This document shows positions 55,299 to 64,000 of a stretch of DNA of 64,000 nt, in pieces. How positions within the stretch are numbered: position 1 is the first letter of the stretch; the number at the start of each line of letters is the position of its first letter. Where the stretch lies: NCBI RefSeq assembly GCF_020447265.1, contig NZ_JAJADR010000001.1, positions 930,001 to 994,000 of the forward strand. Reading direction: 5' to 3'. This DNA is from Hymenobacter lucidus (lineage in GTDB: Bacteria; Bacteroidota; Bacteroidia; Cytophagales; Hymenobacteraceae). The position numbers and the translations under genes are program-made. Under the pieces are notes generated by a model that saw only the letters and a program-made list of their open reading frames with translations, was not told the DNA's origin and searched no databases.

Positions 55299-55490
55299 TA
55301 GAGGAGGGTTGGGGATAAAAAATGCTTAGGTTTGGTGAATATAGGCGATTTTAGCCGCCTAACCTACCATTAAATGGCCTTTTACGCAGGGCGCGGAAGG
55401 CTGTTTCTGGTCGGCAATGGGTAACAGAGCCCGGCTATATTTCGTGCCCACAATGCTAAAAAAATTTGCTGAATTTCGGGTCATCCAAAG

Positions 55491-56675
55491 ATGCTAAAAT
55501 TTTTGTCAAAGCTAGTGCCTGATTGCCAGCTAAAACCAAGTTTACTGGCCGGTGTAAGTCTGGTGCTGCTCCTGCTGGCCGGGCCCCAAAGCCGGGCCCA
55601 GCTCAACAACCGGGCGTTCTACCGGCCCATTGCGCTGCAGCCCGAATACGACCAACAGCTCCGTCTGCAGGTCAGCGCGCTGCTCTTTAATAAAGACAAC
55701 GAGTATTTCAACAAGATTGACGAGGGCCGTACGTATTATGGCACGCAGCTGGCCACGCGGCTGGTATACTTTCCCAGCCCCAAATTTCGGCTGGAGGCGG
55801 GCGTGTTTTTGCTGAAAGACTATGGCACCGAGAAGCTGCGGCAGGTGCGGCCCTTGTTTACGGCCATTTACCAGCACGGGCCGCACCGGCTGCTGCTGGG
55901 CAATATTCAGGGCAACGTGCAGCACGGCTACATCGAGCCATTGTTCGATTTCGAGCGGGTGTTTACCGCGCCGCTGGAGGAAGGCTCGCAGTACCAGTTT
56001 ACGACGCGCCGGCTTAAGCTCGATGCCTGGGTAGACTGGCAGCGGCAGCAGTACCGCTTCAGCAATTTTCAGGAGGAAGTGGCCGGTGGCCTAGCGGCGG
56101 AAGCTACGGTGCTGGAAGACTCACTGGGCTGGCGCGTGGGTATTCCGTTTCAGTTTACGGGCAAGCACATCGGTGGGCAGATTGATACGGTAGATGAGCC
56201 GCTGCAAACCTATTTCAACCTGGCCAGTGGGGTGCGGGTACGCAAAAAGCTGGCTTCTGAGCTGTTTCAGGCGGTCTACTTCGAGGGTTACGTTACCCAG
56301 TTCATCGATTACTCCTTTACCCGGAAGCTGGCTTTCGACAAAGGCTATGGCCTCTACCTGAACGCGGGAGTAGATACCAAACTGTCGAATCTGCAGCTGG
56401 CGTACTGGAAAGGCAACGGCTTCTTCTCGCCGATGGGTGGGCGGCTGTACCGCTCCATTTCCACCACCGTGAGTGACCCGGGCTACATTGAGCGGCACCG
56501 GGAGCTGCTGATTCTACGAATGCTAAAGGACTACCAGTTGGCCGACAACCTGGTGCTGAGTACGCGCTTTGAGCCGCTCTACGACCTAGGCAACAAGTCC
56601 ATCGACTTCTCCTTTGCGCTGTATCTGAACTTCAACCAGGAATTTTTGCTGACTACGCTCCGGCGCAAGCAGTAG
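55491..56675 (+). CDS. Exported barrel-like protein of unknown function
   Basis: 394 residues. The signal peptide ends at RAQ (near residue 36), then the chain continues as alternating strands rich in Tyr, Phe, Arg and Leu, ending NQEFLLTTLRRKQ. This fits an outer-membrane beta barrel of about 14-16 strands. No named domain was recognised. Directly upstream, the sequence repeats an ATGCTAAAA-type start twice (55453 and 55491), and only the second is in frame. It converges on the acetyltransferase gene with seven bases between. Confidence 0.65.
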   Translation: MLKFLSKLVPDCQLKPSLLAGVSLVLLLLAGPQSRAQLNNRAFYRPIALQPEYDQQLRLQVSALLFNKDNEYFNKIDEGRTYYGTQLATRLVYFPSPKFRLEAGVFLLKDYGTEKLRQVRPLFTAIYQHGPHRLLLGNIQGNVQHGYIEPLFDFERVFTAPLEEGSQYQFTTRRLKLDAWVDWQRQQYRFSNFQEEVAGGLAAEATVLEDSLGWRVGIPFQFTGKHIGGQIDTVDEPLQTYFNLASGVRVRKKLASELFQAVYFEGYVTQFIDYSFTRKLAFDKGYGLYLNAGVDTKLSNLQLAYWKGNGFFSPMGGRLYRSISTTVSDPGYIERHRELLILRMLKDYQLADNLVLSTRFEPLYDLGNKSIDFSFALYLNFNQEFLLTTLRRKQ

Positions 56676-56682
56676 CCGCGCT

Positions 56683-57261
56683 TTATTCGGGGCGAAGCAA
56701 GGTGTAATAGTAGATTTCTGGCTGGCTACTGCGCAGGGGCCACAGGCGCGGGCGCACGGGCAGGCGCCGGAAACCGGCCCGCTCGGCCACGGCGCAGCTA
56801 CGCGGGTTGGTAGCATAGCACCGGATATCGAGCCGGGCCGCGCTGATGGGAGCGTCGAACCCAAAAAGAATAGCGGCTGCCAGAGCTTCCTGAGCGTAGC
56901 CCTGGCCTTCGGCTGCTTCGGCGAGGTAGTAGCCGATTTCGGCCGTCACGATGCGGCCCCAGCTGGGCTTGAGGCTGATGTCGCCGAGGTATTCGCCACT
57001 GAGTGTGTGCCAGATGCCGAAGACAAATAGCCGCCGCGTGTGCCAGTCCTGCGAGTAGCCAGCCAGTACCTGGGTGGCGTCTTCTAGCGTGCCGACGGCC
57101 GCTACCCGGGATGGAAAAGCAGCCAGCAGCCGCTCCCGGTTCTGGTCGAGCACCGTAAAGAAGGCCGCCGCGTCGGTATCGGGGGCATACGACTTCAGCG
57201 TGAGGCGGCTGGTGAGCAGCGGCTGCTGGGAAGGCACTTGTGGTAGCTCAGCAATACTCAT
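56683..57261 (-). CDS. GNAT acetyltransferase (RimJ/RimL-like)
   Basis: 192 residues from ATG 57261 (MSIAELPQ); six codons precede it in the longest frame. LTSRLTLKSYAPDTDAAAFF near the front, GYYLAEAAEGQGYAQEAL (acetyl-CoA binding Q/RxxGxG/A part) and ATNPRSCAVAERAGFR are the RimJ/RimL pattern. It probably acetylates protein N-termini or small amines. Confidence 0.85.
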   Translation of the reverse strand: MSIAELPQVPSQQPLLTSRLTLKSYAPDTDAAAFFTVLDQNRERLLAAFPSRVAAVGTLEDATQVLAGYSQDWHTRRLFVFGIWHTLSGEYLGDISLKPSWGRIVTAEIGYYLAEAAEGQGYAQEALAAAILFGFDAPISAARLDIRCYATNPRSCAVAERAGFRRLPVRPRLWPLRSSQPEIYYYTLLRPE

Positions 57262-57395
57262 AAACACACCAGGATACAATCACAACACCTGTGGCTACAC
57301 GCAGGCCCGGCCAGAAGGTTGGACAAAATCGGAAGGAGAGTCATAAGCCGGGGCAACAGGCACGGCTGCGCTTCGGTGTGGAAACCCGGCTAAAC

Positions 57396-57428
57396 GAAAA
57401 AGCCATCCGCGCGGGCAGATGGCTTTTC
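57396..57428 (-). terminator. Terminator after the 148-residue gene
   Basis: Stem gaaaaagccatc / gatggctttt(c) with a GC-rich loop. Confidence 0.8.
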
Positions 57429-57455
57429 CTGGTTGGGTAGCGCAGAGCCTGATAC

Positions 57456-57902
57456 TTACTTTTTCAGGACTACGGCAGTGCTTAGGTGGGGGTGCTGATA
57501 TTGTACGGGGCTGCCTAGGGCCTGCTGAATGCGCATCACGTTCACCAGGCGGGCCGTTTCATTGAAGTACTCCAGGCGGCGAATCAGCATCTCTTTCACC
57601 AGCACCCGGCCTTCGGGCGTACGCATGGAAGTGCGCTTGTCTTCCAGCAGGCGGCGCATGATGGCGCCGGTTTCGGCCTGCTGCCGCACGTACTGCTCCT
57701 CAAACTCGGCCAGCCGGGCCAGGCCCTCGGTGCTGAGGCGGTACTGCGCCCCGCCTTCGTTCAGTACTTCGCACAGAATATAGACTTCCAGCGGCAATGA
57801 AATTTCCAGGGGCGTCGTGCGCAAATCAAGGCCGGCCCGCAGCGCGTCGAGGATGATTTCGATGTTGCGCTCAAATTGCTGATAGTAGCCGAGAACTTCC
57901 AC
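57456..57902 (-). CDS. Soluble protein of unknown function
   Basis: 148 residues, mostly helical with charged residues; no signal peptide or membrane helix. EVYILCEVLNEGG and the Arg/Glu-rich helix from 70 to 130 stand out. I do not recognise a family. It lies downstream of the MoxR gene, separated by an inverted repeat, in the place where BatA/DUF58-type partners often stand in other genomes. Confidence 0.65.
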   Translation of the reverse strand: MEVLGYYQQFERNIEIILDALRAGLDLRTTPLEISLPLEVYILCEVLNEGGAQYRLSTEGLARLAEFEEQYVRQQAETGAIMRRLLEDKRTSMRTPEGRVLVKEMLIRRLEYFNETARLVNVMRIQQALGSPVQYQHPHLSTAVVLKK

Positions 57903-57940
57903 AGGGAAAAGGGTTGATTGGTGATTGTGATTAGGGAGTT

Positions 57941-57984
57941 GTCAGTTACTTGTTGATTAGCTAACAACAAGCAACTAACAGCTG
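57941..57984. repeat. Inverted repeat between moxR-like gene and 148-residue gene
   Basis: Arms gtcagttacttgttg and caacaagcaactaacagctgac (57941-57955 and 57963-57984) with ttagctaa in the centre. Preceded by ttgattggtgattgtgatt, tandem-like G/T-rich sequence similar in style to the other repeats. Confidence 0.6.
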
Positions 57985-57990
57985 ACATCT

Positions 57991-58956
<966 letters not shown>

Positions 58957-58960
58957 GAAA

Positions 58961-59088
58961 CAGTGAAGTTGTGAGATAGTGAAATGGTGAGTTGGAAAGG
59001 GCGAAACAGTGGTTTTTGTCCGGCCAGCGCAGCCTTGCGCAACCGGAACATCAACTCACTATTTCACCACTTCACAATTTCACTACTT
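58961..59088. repeat. Inverted repeat with gtgaaat-type arms, copy B
   Basis: Left arm 58961-58994 begins cagtgaagttgtgagatag; right arm 59052-59088 is its reverse complement with a few mismatches. The left arm is nearly identical to 28779-28810. The loop holds gcgcagccttgcgc. It fills the space between the stop codon of the surA-like gene (59087-59089) and the moxR start. Confidence 0.85.
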
Positions 59089-60475
59089 AGTTAACCGCGT
59101 CCAGCAGCTTGCAGTCGGCATACTGCGGGTCGGCTTCGAGGTATACGGAGCCGCGGTTTTTAAGAAACCACTCATCCAGCGCCTTGTTTTTCTTCTCGTT
59201 GAGGGCTGCCTGAGCAATTTTCTGGTAGTCGTCCTTCAGGTTGGCCTGGTGGGGCGGTGTATTCGACTTCAGCCAGATGATACGCATGGCGTCCTTGCCG
59301 TCGTCGGTGCGGTAGGGCAGGGGTGGCGTAATGCTGCCCACCTTCATAGTATCGATAGTAAAGAAAATAGCAGGGTCGAGCTTGTCCAGGGGCAGGTAGC
59401 TGCCGCCATCCTGGCGGTTGGCCAGCAAGCCACCGTTGCCGCTGCTGGTTTTGTCGTCGGAGTTGTCTTTGGCGGCTTTCGCAAACGTGATGCTGTCGGC
59501 CAGAATGCGGCGGCGCAGCTTGGTGAGCTGATTGGCGGCCTCATTTACGTCGCTGCCGCCAGTAGCGGGCTTGAGCAGAATGTGGCGGGTGCTGTAGCTG
59601 TCCCCTTTGCGCTCGATGAGCTGAATAAGATGAAAGCCGAATTGCGACTCCACGATGGGCGACATCTGACCGGGCTCCAGCTTCAGAGCGGCTGCTTCGT
59701 ACTGCGGCACCAACTCTTTGCGTTTGAAAAAGCCCAGGTAGCCGCCCTGCGCCCCCGAGCCGGGGTCTTCAGAATACTGCTTAGCCAGCGTTTCGAAGCT
59801 TTCCCCGGCCTGAATGCGGGCCCGGATGTCGTTGAGCTTGGCAATGGTTTCCTCCTTGGCTTTGGGGTTCACCTGGGCCAGCTTGATGATCTGGCCTACT
59901 TCCACCTCCGTGGAGAAGTAAGGCAGGCTGTCTTTGGGAATGCGGCTGAAATACTGGCGTACCTCGCGCGGCGTCACAGCGACTTTACCGGCAATGGTTT
60001 CCTGCATTTTCTGCTGAATCAGCTGCTCTTTCACTTGCGGCCGCAGGTCGTCCTTGAGCTGCTTGATGGGCTTGTTGTAGTATTCTTCCAACTTTTTCTC
60101 CGAACCGATCTGCTGCACGAAATAGGCCATACGGCGGTCCAGCTCATTTTTAACCTGGCTGTCTTCCACCACCACCGAGTCGGTTTCGGCCTTGGCCAGC
60201 ATCAGCTTGTTGAGCACAATACTCTGCAGAATCTTGCAGCGCAGATCGGGCGGCAGCGGCTTGCCCTGGGCCTGGGCTACCTGCTGGGCGTAGGCAATTT
60301 CCAGGTCGGAGCGCAGCACAATCTGGTTGTCTACTTTCACGATGATGGCATCGGCAATCTGGCGGCCCACGGGGCGGCCAATGCCCAGCTGGGCAGACGC
60401 AGTGGTAGCAGTGCCAGCCAGCAAACCCATGCCAAGCAGGGCCACGCGGGCCGACGAACGAAGGAATTGAATCAT
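59087..60475 (-). CDS. SurA-like periplasmic peptidyl-prolyl isomerase
   Basis: 462 residues from ATG 60475, which gives a signal peptide (cleavage after ASAQ). The N-terminal SurA_N-like helical region (IADAIIVKVDNQIVLRSDLE) is followed by two parvulin domains at about 170-275 and 280-390: IIKLAQVNPKAKE and RHILLKPATGGSD begin them. SurA escorts barrel proteins across the periplasm. It lies upstream of moxR with a second parvulin gene before it, an order common in Bacteroidota. Confidence 0.88.
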   Translation of the reverse strand: MIQFLRSSARVALLGMGLLAGTATTASAQLGIGRPVGRQIADAIIVKVDNQIVLRSDLEIAYAQQVAQAQGKPLPPDLRCKILQSIVLNKLMLAKAETDSVVVEDSQVKNELDRRMAYFVQQIGSEKKLEEYYNKPIKQLKDDLRPQVKEQLIQQKMQETIAGKVAVTPREVRQYFSRIPKDSLPYFSTEVEVGQIIKLAQVNPKAKEETIAKLNDIRARIQAGESFETLAKQYSEDPGSGAQGGYLGFFKRKELVPQYEAAALKLEPGQMSPIVESQFGFHLIQLIERKGDSYSTRHILLKPATGGSDVNEAANQLTKLRRRILADSITFAKAAKDNSDDKTSSGNGGLLANRQDGGSYLPLDKLDPAIFFTIDTMKVGSITPPLPYRTDDGKDAMRIIWLKSNTPPHQANLKDDYQKIAQAALNEKKNKALDEWFLKNRGSVYLEADPQYADCKLLDAVN

Positions 60476-60670
60476 GGAATCGAAAAGAGTAATGCCCACG
60501 GACGGCACGGAAACGCACTTGCCGGAGCCAGCCGACTTCTGAAACGCAGAAAGTCGCCCGTAAATTTCAACATAAATCCTTTCTCCGGCAAAAACAACGG
60601 TTTTCGGCTGCGCCCGAGTCCGTAGCCTAGAGAGTCGGGCAGGAGCAGCTACGTTGCATAGGGCCTGCTA

Positions 60671-60705
60671 CAAAAAAGAAGCCTCGGGCTGGACCGAGGC
60701 TTCTT
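60671..60705 (-). terminator. Terminator between the two PPIase genes
   Basis: Stem aagaagcctcgg / ccgaggcttctt, followed on the minus strand by a T-run. Confidence 0.85.
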
Positions 60706-60733
60706 GGAAGAGGAAACCGGAAATTCCGGGGCC

Positions 60734-63034
60734 TTATTTAGTTACTAGCTTGTCGACTTCGCTCTGGTTGAGCTTCACCGGGTACTGCTCGCGCAGCTGC
60801 GAAATCCACTGCTTCTCCAGGAAGTTCTGGTAGTCGGAAGTGGCCTGGCCGCGGGCTTCGGCCAGCGTTTTGGGGCCGGCAGGCAGCACTTTGTTGATGG
60901 TTACGGCGTAGTAGCGGCCATCTTTCGTAACGGTGTAGGTACCGGGGCCTTTATCCAGCAGCTCGTCTACTACTTTGTTGTCGCCCTTCTGGAAGCTGCG
61001 CTGTTGCACTTGCACGGCCAGTGGGTTTTGCTCGTTCAGGCTTTCCTCCAGCGCGGCAGTGCTGGTGCTGGTAAGGCTCAACACGGCAGCGCCGTCGACA
61101 GTGGCCGTTTTAGTGGTTTTTGTGATGATACGCTGAGCCGAAGCGCCTTTGGTGACCAGGTACGACTTCACGTTGGCAACCCGGGGCGCTACCAGACTGG
61201 CAGCTTCACCGCGCTTGGGGCGGCCCGTAACAGTCAGCGTCAGGGTCGTATCCGACTGCATACGGCTGGCCAGCCGGTCGAGGTCGGCCCAGGCACCTTT
61301 CAGGATGTTGGGCCGGCCGGGCATGAAAGCAACGGTCTGGGGAACTACGCGCTTCACGTTATAGCGTCCGGCTTTCAGCTGGGTCTGCGCCTGGGTCAGG
61401 AGCTGGGGCGTAGCGGCGCTGATAACCGTACCCTGCACCCGCGTATCCCACTGGTACTTGCTTTGGTTGTCGGCAAAGTACTTCTGTAGGCCCACCGTGT
61501 CCTCAATGGCTTTGCTCCACACCTTCTCGTCCATGAGCTGGAACAAGAGAATACCGTCGCGATACTCTTTCACGAGCATGCGGTAGTCTTCGTACTTGGT
61601 TTCGAGGTTGGTCTTTTCAAATTCGGTCAGGCTCTGGTCCACGTACTGGTCGTAGAGCTGCTGCATGCTGAATTTGGGGTCGGCTCCGGCCTTGGCGCGC
61701 TGGTTCTGCTGCACGTAGGTCAGGAAATCTTTCACCAAATACGGCTTGCCCTTAATGGTAAAGAGCGTGGCATTACCGTCCGGGGTTTTGCTGGCCTTCA
61801 TGGCCGCGGCCGGCGCGGTGTACTTGAAACGGCCGTTTACCAGGGCCGTGTCGGCTTTGGTGAAGGTGTAGTCTTTACCGGCTTTATTTTCCGTGAACTG
61901 GTTTTCGGTACGAATCCGCTTCAGGAAGGCGGCTTTGTTCAGCTCCGAGCGAGAATCTTTGGAAACTTTGCTTTTCAGCGAGGCCTCCATATCCTCAAAC
62001 TTGGGCACCGACTGCTTTTCAATCAGGCGGACGATGTGCCAGCCGTAGGGCGTCTGCACGGGTGCCGACAGGTCGCCGGGCTTCTGTAGCTTGAAGGCAG
62101 CTTCCTCGAAGGAGGGAATCATGCGGCCGGTGCCGAAGGGCGGCAATTCACCACCGTTGGCGGCCGAGCCGGCATCCTCCGAGAACTGGGCTACCAGCTT
62201 GTCCCAGGCTTCGTTGCGCTGGAGGCGGCTATACAGCTCGTCAATCTTTTTCTTGGCCGTTACCGAGTCGGCCTTGGGCATGCCCGGCGTAGCCCGAATC
62301 ATGAGGTGAGCCACCTTGATTTCGCCCTGTGCCGTGCGTACGTCATTCACCTTGATGATGTGGTAGCCAAAGCGGGTGCGCACCGGCTGCGACACCTCGC
62401 CTACCTTGGTGCGGTACGCGGCCGACTCGAACGGATACACCATCTGCATAGCCGTGAAGTAGCCCAGCTTGCCGCCATTGTCGCGGGCCGAAGGGTCTTC
62501 GGAGGTTTCGGCGGCTACTTTATTGAAGTCCTCGCCACCCGTTACGCGCTGGCGCAGCGCCATTATCTTGTTGTATGTGGCCAGCGTATCGGCCGGTGAG
62601 GCGTCAGGGGCTAGGCGCAGCAGGATGTGAGAAGCGCTTATTTCCTTACTCATTCGGTCATAGGCTTCCCGCACCAGCTGGTCGGTCACGCTCTTCTCGG
62701 TGAGGTAGGGCTGGGCCAACTGCTGCTTGTAGCCCTCCAGCTCCCGCTTAAAGGCTTGGGTGGTGTCGAGGCCGCGCTTCTCGGCTTCCAGCACCTTCAG
62801 CTTGAAGTTGGTGTACAGGTCCAGGTATTCCTGCACGCTGGGGCGGGTGCCAAACTCGGGCGCGGAGCCGTTGTTTTTGCGGTACACGTAGGCAAACTCC
62901 CCGGCGGGCACCTCGTAGGTGCCCAGCGTCTCAATAACGGGCTGTTTGGCAGTGGTAGTCGGTTTGGTGGTCTGGCAGCCAGCGGCCAGCAGTGCAGCGG
63001 CCAGCGGGCCGGCGTACAAAATGCGTTTGTGCAT
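60734..63034 (-). CDS. Parvulin-type peptidyl-prolyl isomerase lipoprotein
   Basis: 766 residues. The lipoprotein signal has lipobox LLAAGC (Cys 20), then a Thr-rich linker. Two parvulin domains lie at about 134-235 (ISASHILLRLAP) and 238-342 (IKVAHLMIRATPG). A long Lys/Gln-rich region to the end adds helices and a C-terminal EQYPVKLNQ block. It should be attached to the inner or outer membrane and help fold exported proteins, like PpiD or PrsA. It is separated from the SurA-like gene by a terminator. Confidence 0.88.
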   Translation of the reverse strand: MHKRILYAGPLAAALLAAGCQTTKPTTTAKQPVIETLGTYEVPAGEFAYVYRKNNGSAPEFGTRPSVQEYLDLYTNFKLKVLEAEKRGLDTTQAFKRELEGYKQQLAQPYLTEKSVTDQLVREAYDRMSKEISASHILLRLAPDASPADTLATYNKIMALRQRVTGGEDFNKVAAETSEDPSARDNGGKLGYFTAMQMVYPFESAAYRTKVGEVSQPVRTRFGYHIIKVNDVRTAQGEIKVAHLMIRATPGMPKADSVTAKKKIDELYSRLQRNEAWDKLVAQFSEDAGSAANGGELPPFGTGRMIPSFEEAAFKLQKPGDLSAPVQTPYGWHIVRLIEKQSVPKFEDMEASLKSKVSKDSRSELNKAAFLKRIRTENQFTENKAGKDYTFTKADTALVNGRFKYTAPAAAMKASKTPDGNATLFTIKGKPYLVKDFLTYVQQNQRAKAGADPKFSMQQLYDQYVDQSLTEFEKTNLETKYEDYRMLVKEYRDGILLFQLMDEKVWSKAIEDTVGLQKYFADNQSKYQWDTRVQGTVISAATPQLLTQAQTQLKAGRYNVKRVVPQTVAFMPGRPNILKGAWADLDRLASRMQSDTTLTLTVTGRPKRGEAASLVAPRVANVKSYLVTKGASAQRIITKTTKTATVDGAAVLSLTSTSTAALEESLNEQNPLAVQVQQRSFQKGDNKVVDELLDKGPGTYTVTKDGRYYAVTINKVLPAGPKTLAEARGQATSDYQNFLEKQWISQLREQYPVKLNQSEVDKLVTK

Positions 63035-63156
63035 ACAAAAAATAAGATACTACAAAGCGTACAGCCATCGAAACGAGTTAGGACGGAAGGCTGACTGATG
63101 CAATTTTACGCATTTTTTTTGGCTGCCGCGCCTCGCCAACTTATAAGTGTTAGGCA

Positions 63157-63190
63157 TAAAAAAAGCACTTCGGGGGCGAAGTGCTTTTTC
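63157..63190 (-). terminator. Terminator after the RsbW-like gene
   Basis: Stem aaaaagcacttcg / cgaagtgcttttt, with T-run on the minus strand. Confidence 0.85.
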
Positions 63191-63204
63191 AGTGGCTTTT
63201 CGGT

Positions 63205-63618
63205 TCAGGCAATGTGCTTGTAGAGGCGGCAGACGTTGTGGGTGCCAGTAGTCGTAAACTCGACCCGGTCCATGATACGGTTTACCAGGGCCATGCCCAC
63301 ACCGCCTTTTTTACCGGTGCGAATGTGCTCTTGTAGGTCAGGCTCCTTATAGAGGGAAGGTTGGTAAGAAGAGTTGCTGTCGTCTTCGATTTCGATTTCG
63401 AACACCTGCTTTTCCACGCCAACCCGCACATTCAGAAACTGCGATTCGTCTTCGTGGTTGGCGTGAATGATAAGGTTGGCTACTACCTCATCAACGGCCA
63501 GAATAATCTGGTTGAGGTGCAGATCCGACAGGCTGTAAGCAGCCAGGTAGGTGCTTACAAAATCGCGCACCACTTTGAGGTTGTGGCGGTTGCAACTGAT
63601 GCGGATTGCGTTTTTCAT
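63205..63618 (-). CDS. RsbW-like anti-sigma kinase (HATPase_c)
   Basis: 137 residues. The RsbW/SpoIIAB-type ATPase has LAVDEVVANLIIHAN (N-box) and the DDSNSSYQP stretch, then KKGGVGMALVNRIMD (G2-box). These proteins bind and phosphorylate a STAS partner and hold a sigma factor or effector. The STAS gene lies 24 bases upstream on the same strand, completing a partner-switch pair. No sigma-B-type factor is in the window. Confidence 0.88.
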   Translation of the reverse strand: MKNAIRISCNRHNLKVVRDFVSTYLAAYSLSDLHLNQIILAVDEVVANLIIHANHEDESQFLNVRVGVEKQVFEIEIEDDSNSSYQPSLYKEPDLQEHIRTGKKGGVGMALVNRIMDRVEFTTTGTHNVCRLYKHIA

Positions 63619-63642
63619 TCCCTCCGGTGCCTTCTGTAGTGC

Positions 63643-63972
63643 TTAAATAGCGGTGGCTTCGGCCTCCGAAGGCACGATGGTCATCAAGGCATCCAGACCC
63701 AGAATCTCGAATACGTTGTGCACTTTTTCCTGCATGTTGAAGAATACCAGCTTTACGCCCGCATCCTGAAAACGCTGCAAATGGGAAATGAAAACTCCCA
63801 GGCCGGCCGAGGAAATATAGTTGAGCCGCTGGCAGTCAATCAGTACCTTTTTATAGTCAAGCACTTCCGGCTTGGTAAGCTCCGTGTCGAGCAAAACGGA
63901 CGAGCTGGCGTCCAGTTCACCGTCGAGGCTGAGCGTGAGGGTATTTTCGGTGGTTTGTTGCGCTATTTTCAT
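63643..63972 (-). CDS. STAS-domain anti-sigma factor antagonist
   Basis: 109 residues, one STAS domain. LTLSLDGELDASSSVLL near the front and DCQRLNYISSAGLGVFISH (phosphosite Ser in the SSAGL turn) are typical of RsbV/SpoIIAA. It pairs with the RsbW-like gene downstream. The start and promoter lie near the right edge of the window; upstream context is missing. Confidence 0.92.
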   Translation of the reverse strand: MKIAQQTTENTLTLSLDGELDASSSVLLDTELTKPEVLDYKKVLIDCQRLNYISSAGLGVFISHLQRFQDAGVKLVFFNMQEKVHNVFEILGLDALMTIVPSEAEATAI

Positions 63973-64000
63973 GCCTCCTCTGTACGTTAGATTGTTGCTT

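Noticed and set aside
54099..55301. 400-codon plus frame opposite recA
   Set aside because: Antisense shadow that starts inside the terminator region.
59009..60625. 538-codon plus frame opposite the SurA-like gene
   Set aside because: Antisense shadow; also runs through the inverted repeat at 58961-59088.

Overview
The window looks like chromosomal core sequence from a high-GC member of the Bacteroidota, most like Hymenobacter or a near relative (order Cytophagales). The reasons are a secreted protein ending in a type A type-IX-secretion sorting domain, a SecA of about 1130 residues, DUF3108, DUF3089 and DUF4442 proteins, a 7TMR-DISM histidine kinase, very long antisense shadow frames caused by GC-rich codon use, and promoters of the Bacteroidota form (TTTG, about 19 bases, TAnnTTTG) rather than Shine-Dalgarno and -35/-10 signals. 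No tRNA, rRNA, CRISPR array, transposase, integrase or phage gene was seen.

Layout. 1-3.1 kb: the end of a UDP-galactopyranose mutase gene, a cytosolic GH1-like protein and an RmlD-like NDP-sugar reductase, probably one glycan pathway. 3.2-16.3 kb: secA, a T9SS cargo protein, deoC with a SPOR lipoprotein, an M20 amidohydrolase, a barrel-like protein, hsp20, an HtrA protease and an ALDH7-type dehydrogenase. 16.4-21.3 kb: a lipoprotein; an ECF sigma, anti-sigma-like and DUF4097-like operon; a secreted PPC (DUF296) protein; a candidate small gene; a DUF4442 hotdog protein. 21.3-24.1 kb: a long nested inverted repeat, a DAC-domain (c-di-AMP) protein and a duplicated TonB C-terminal protein. 24.2-33.1 kb: a RidA-family protein, a heme-type TonB-dependent receptor, a membrane-bound MutS-like ATPase, a bestrophin, a STAS-like protein and a FUSC protein. 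33.1-39.3 kb: a LuxR-type two-component pair, a secreted YD-like protein and an S9 peptidase. 39.4-45.8 kb: LysR with a YeiH exporter, then small and secreted proteins of unknown function, including a 43-residue membrane peptide. 45.9-48.6 kb: rplM-rpsI-rpsB-tsf behind a textbook promoter. 48.7-55.3 kb: a GT-C-like membrane protein, an RluA synthase, a PhoB/PhoR-like pair split by a terminator, DUF3108 and recA. 55.5-64 kb: a barrel protein, a GNAT enzyme, a MoxR ATPase, two parvulin chaperones and an RsbW/STAS partner-switch pair.

Envelope biogenesis is the main theme: SecA, SurA- and PpiD-like chaperones, HtrA, SPOR and TonB proteins, outer-membrane barrels and T9SS cargo. A second theme is signalling: two two-component systems, an ECF system, a partner switch and a c-di-AMP synthase candidate. 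The most unusual feature is not a gene cluster. It is a set of intergenic inverted repeats with G/T-rich, tandem-like arms (gtgaaat or gtgctaat units) placed exactly at gene ends at about 21.4, 28.8, 58 and 59 kb. No obviously new defence or mobile system was found. The best candidates for new biology are these repeats, the mutase/GH1-like/RmlD cluster, the STAS-FUSC pair and two very small genes.
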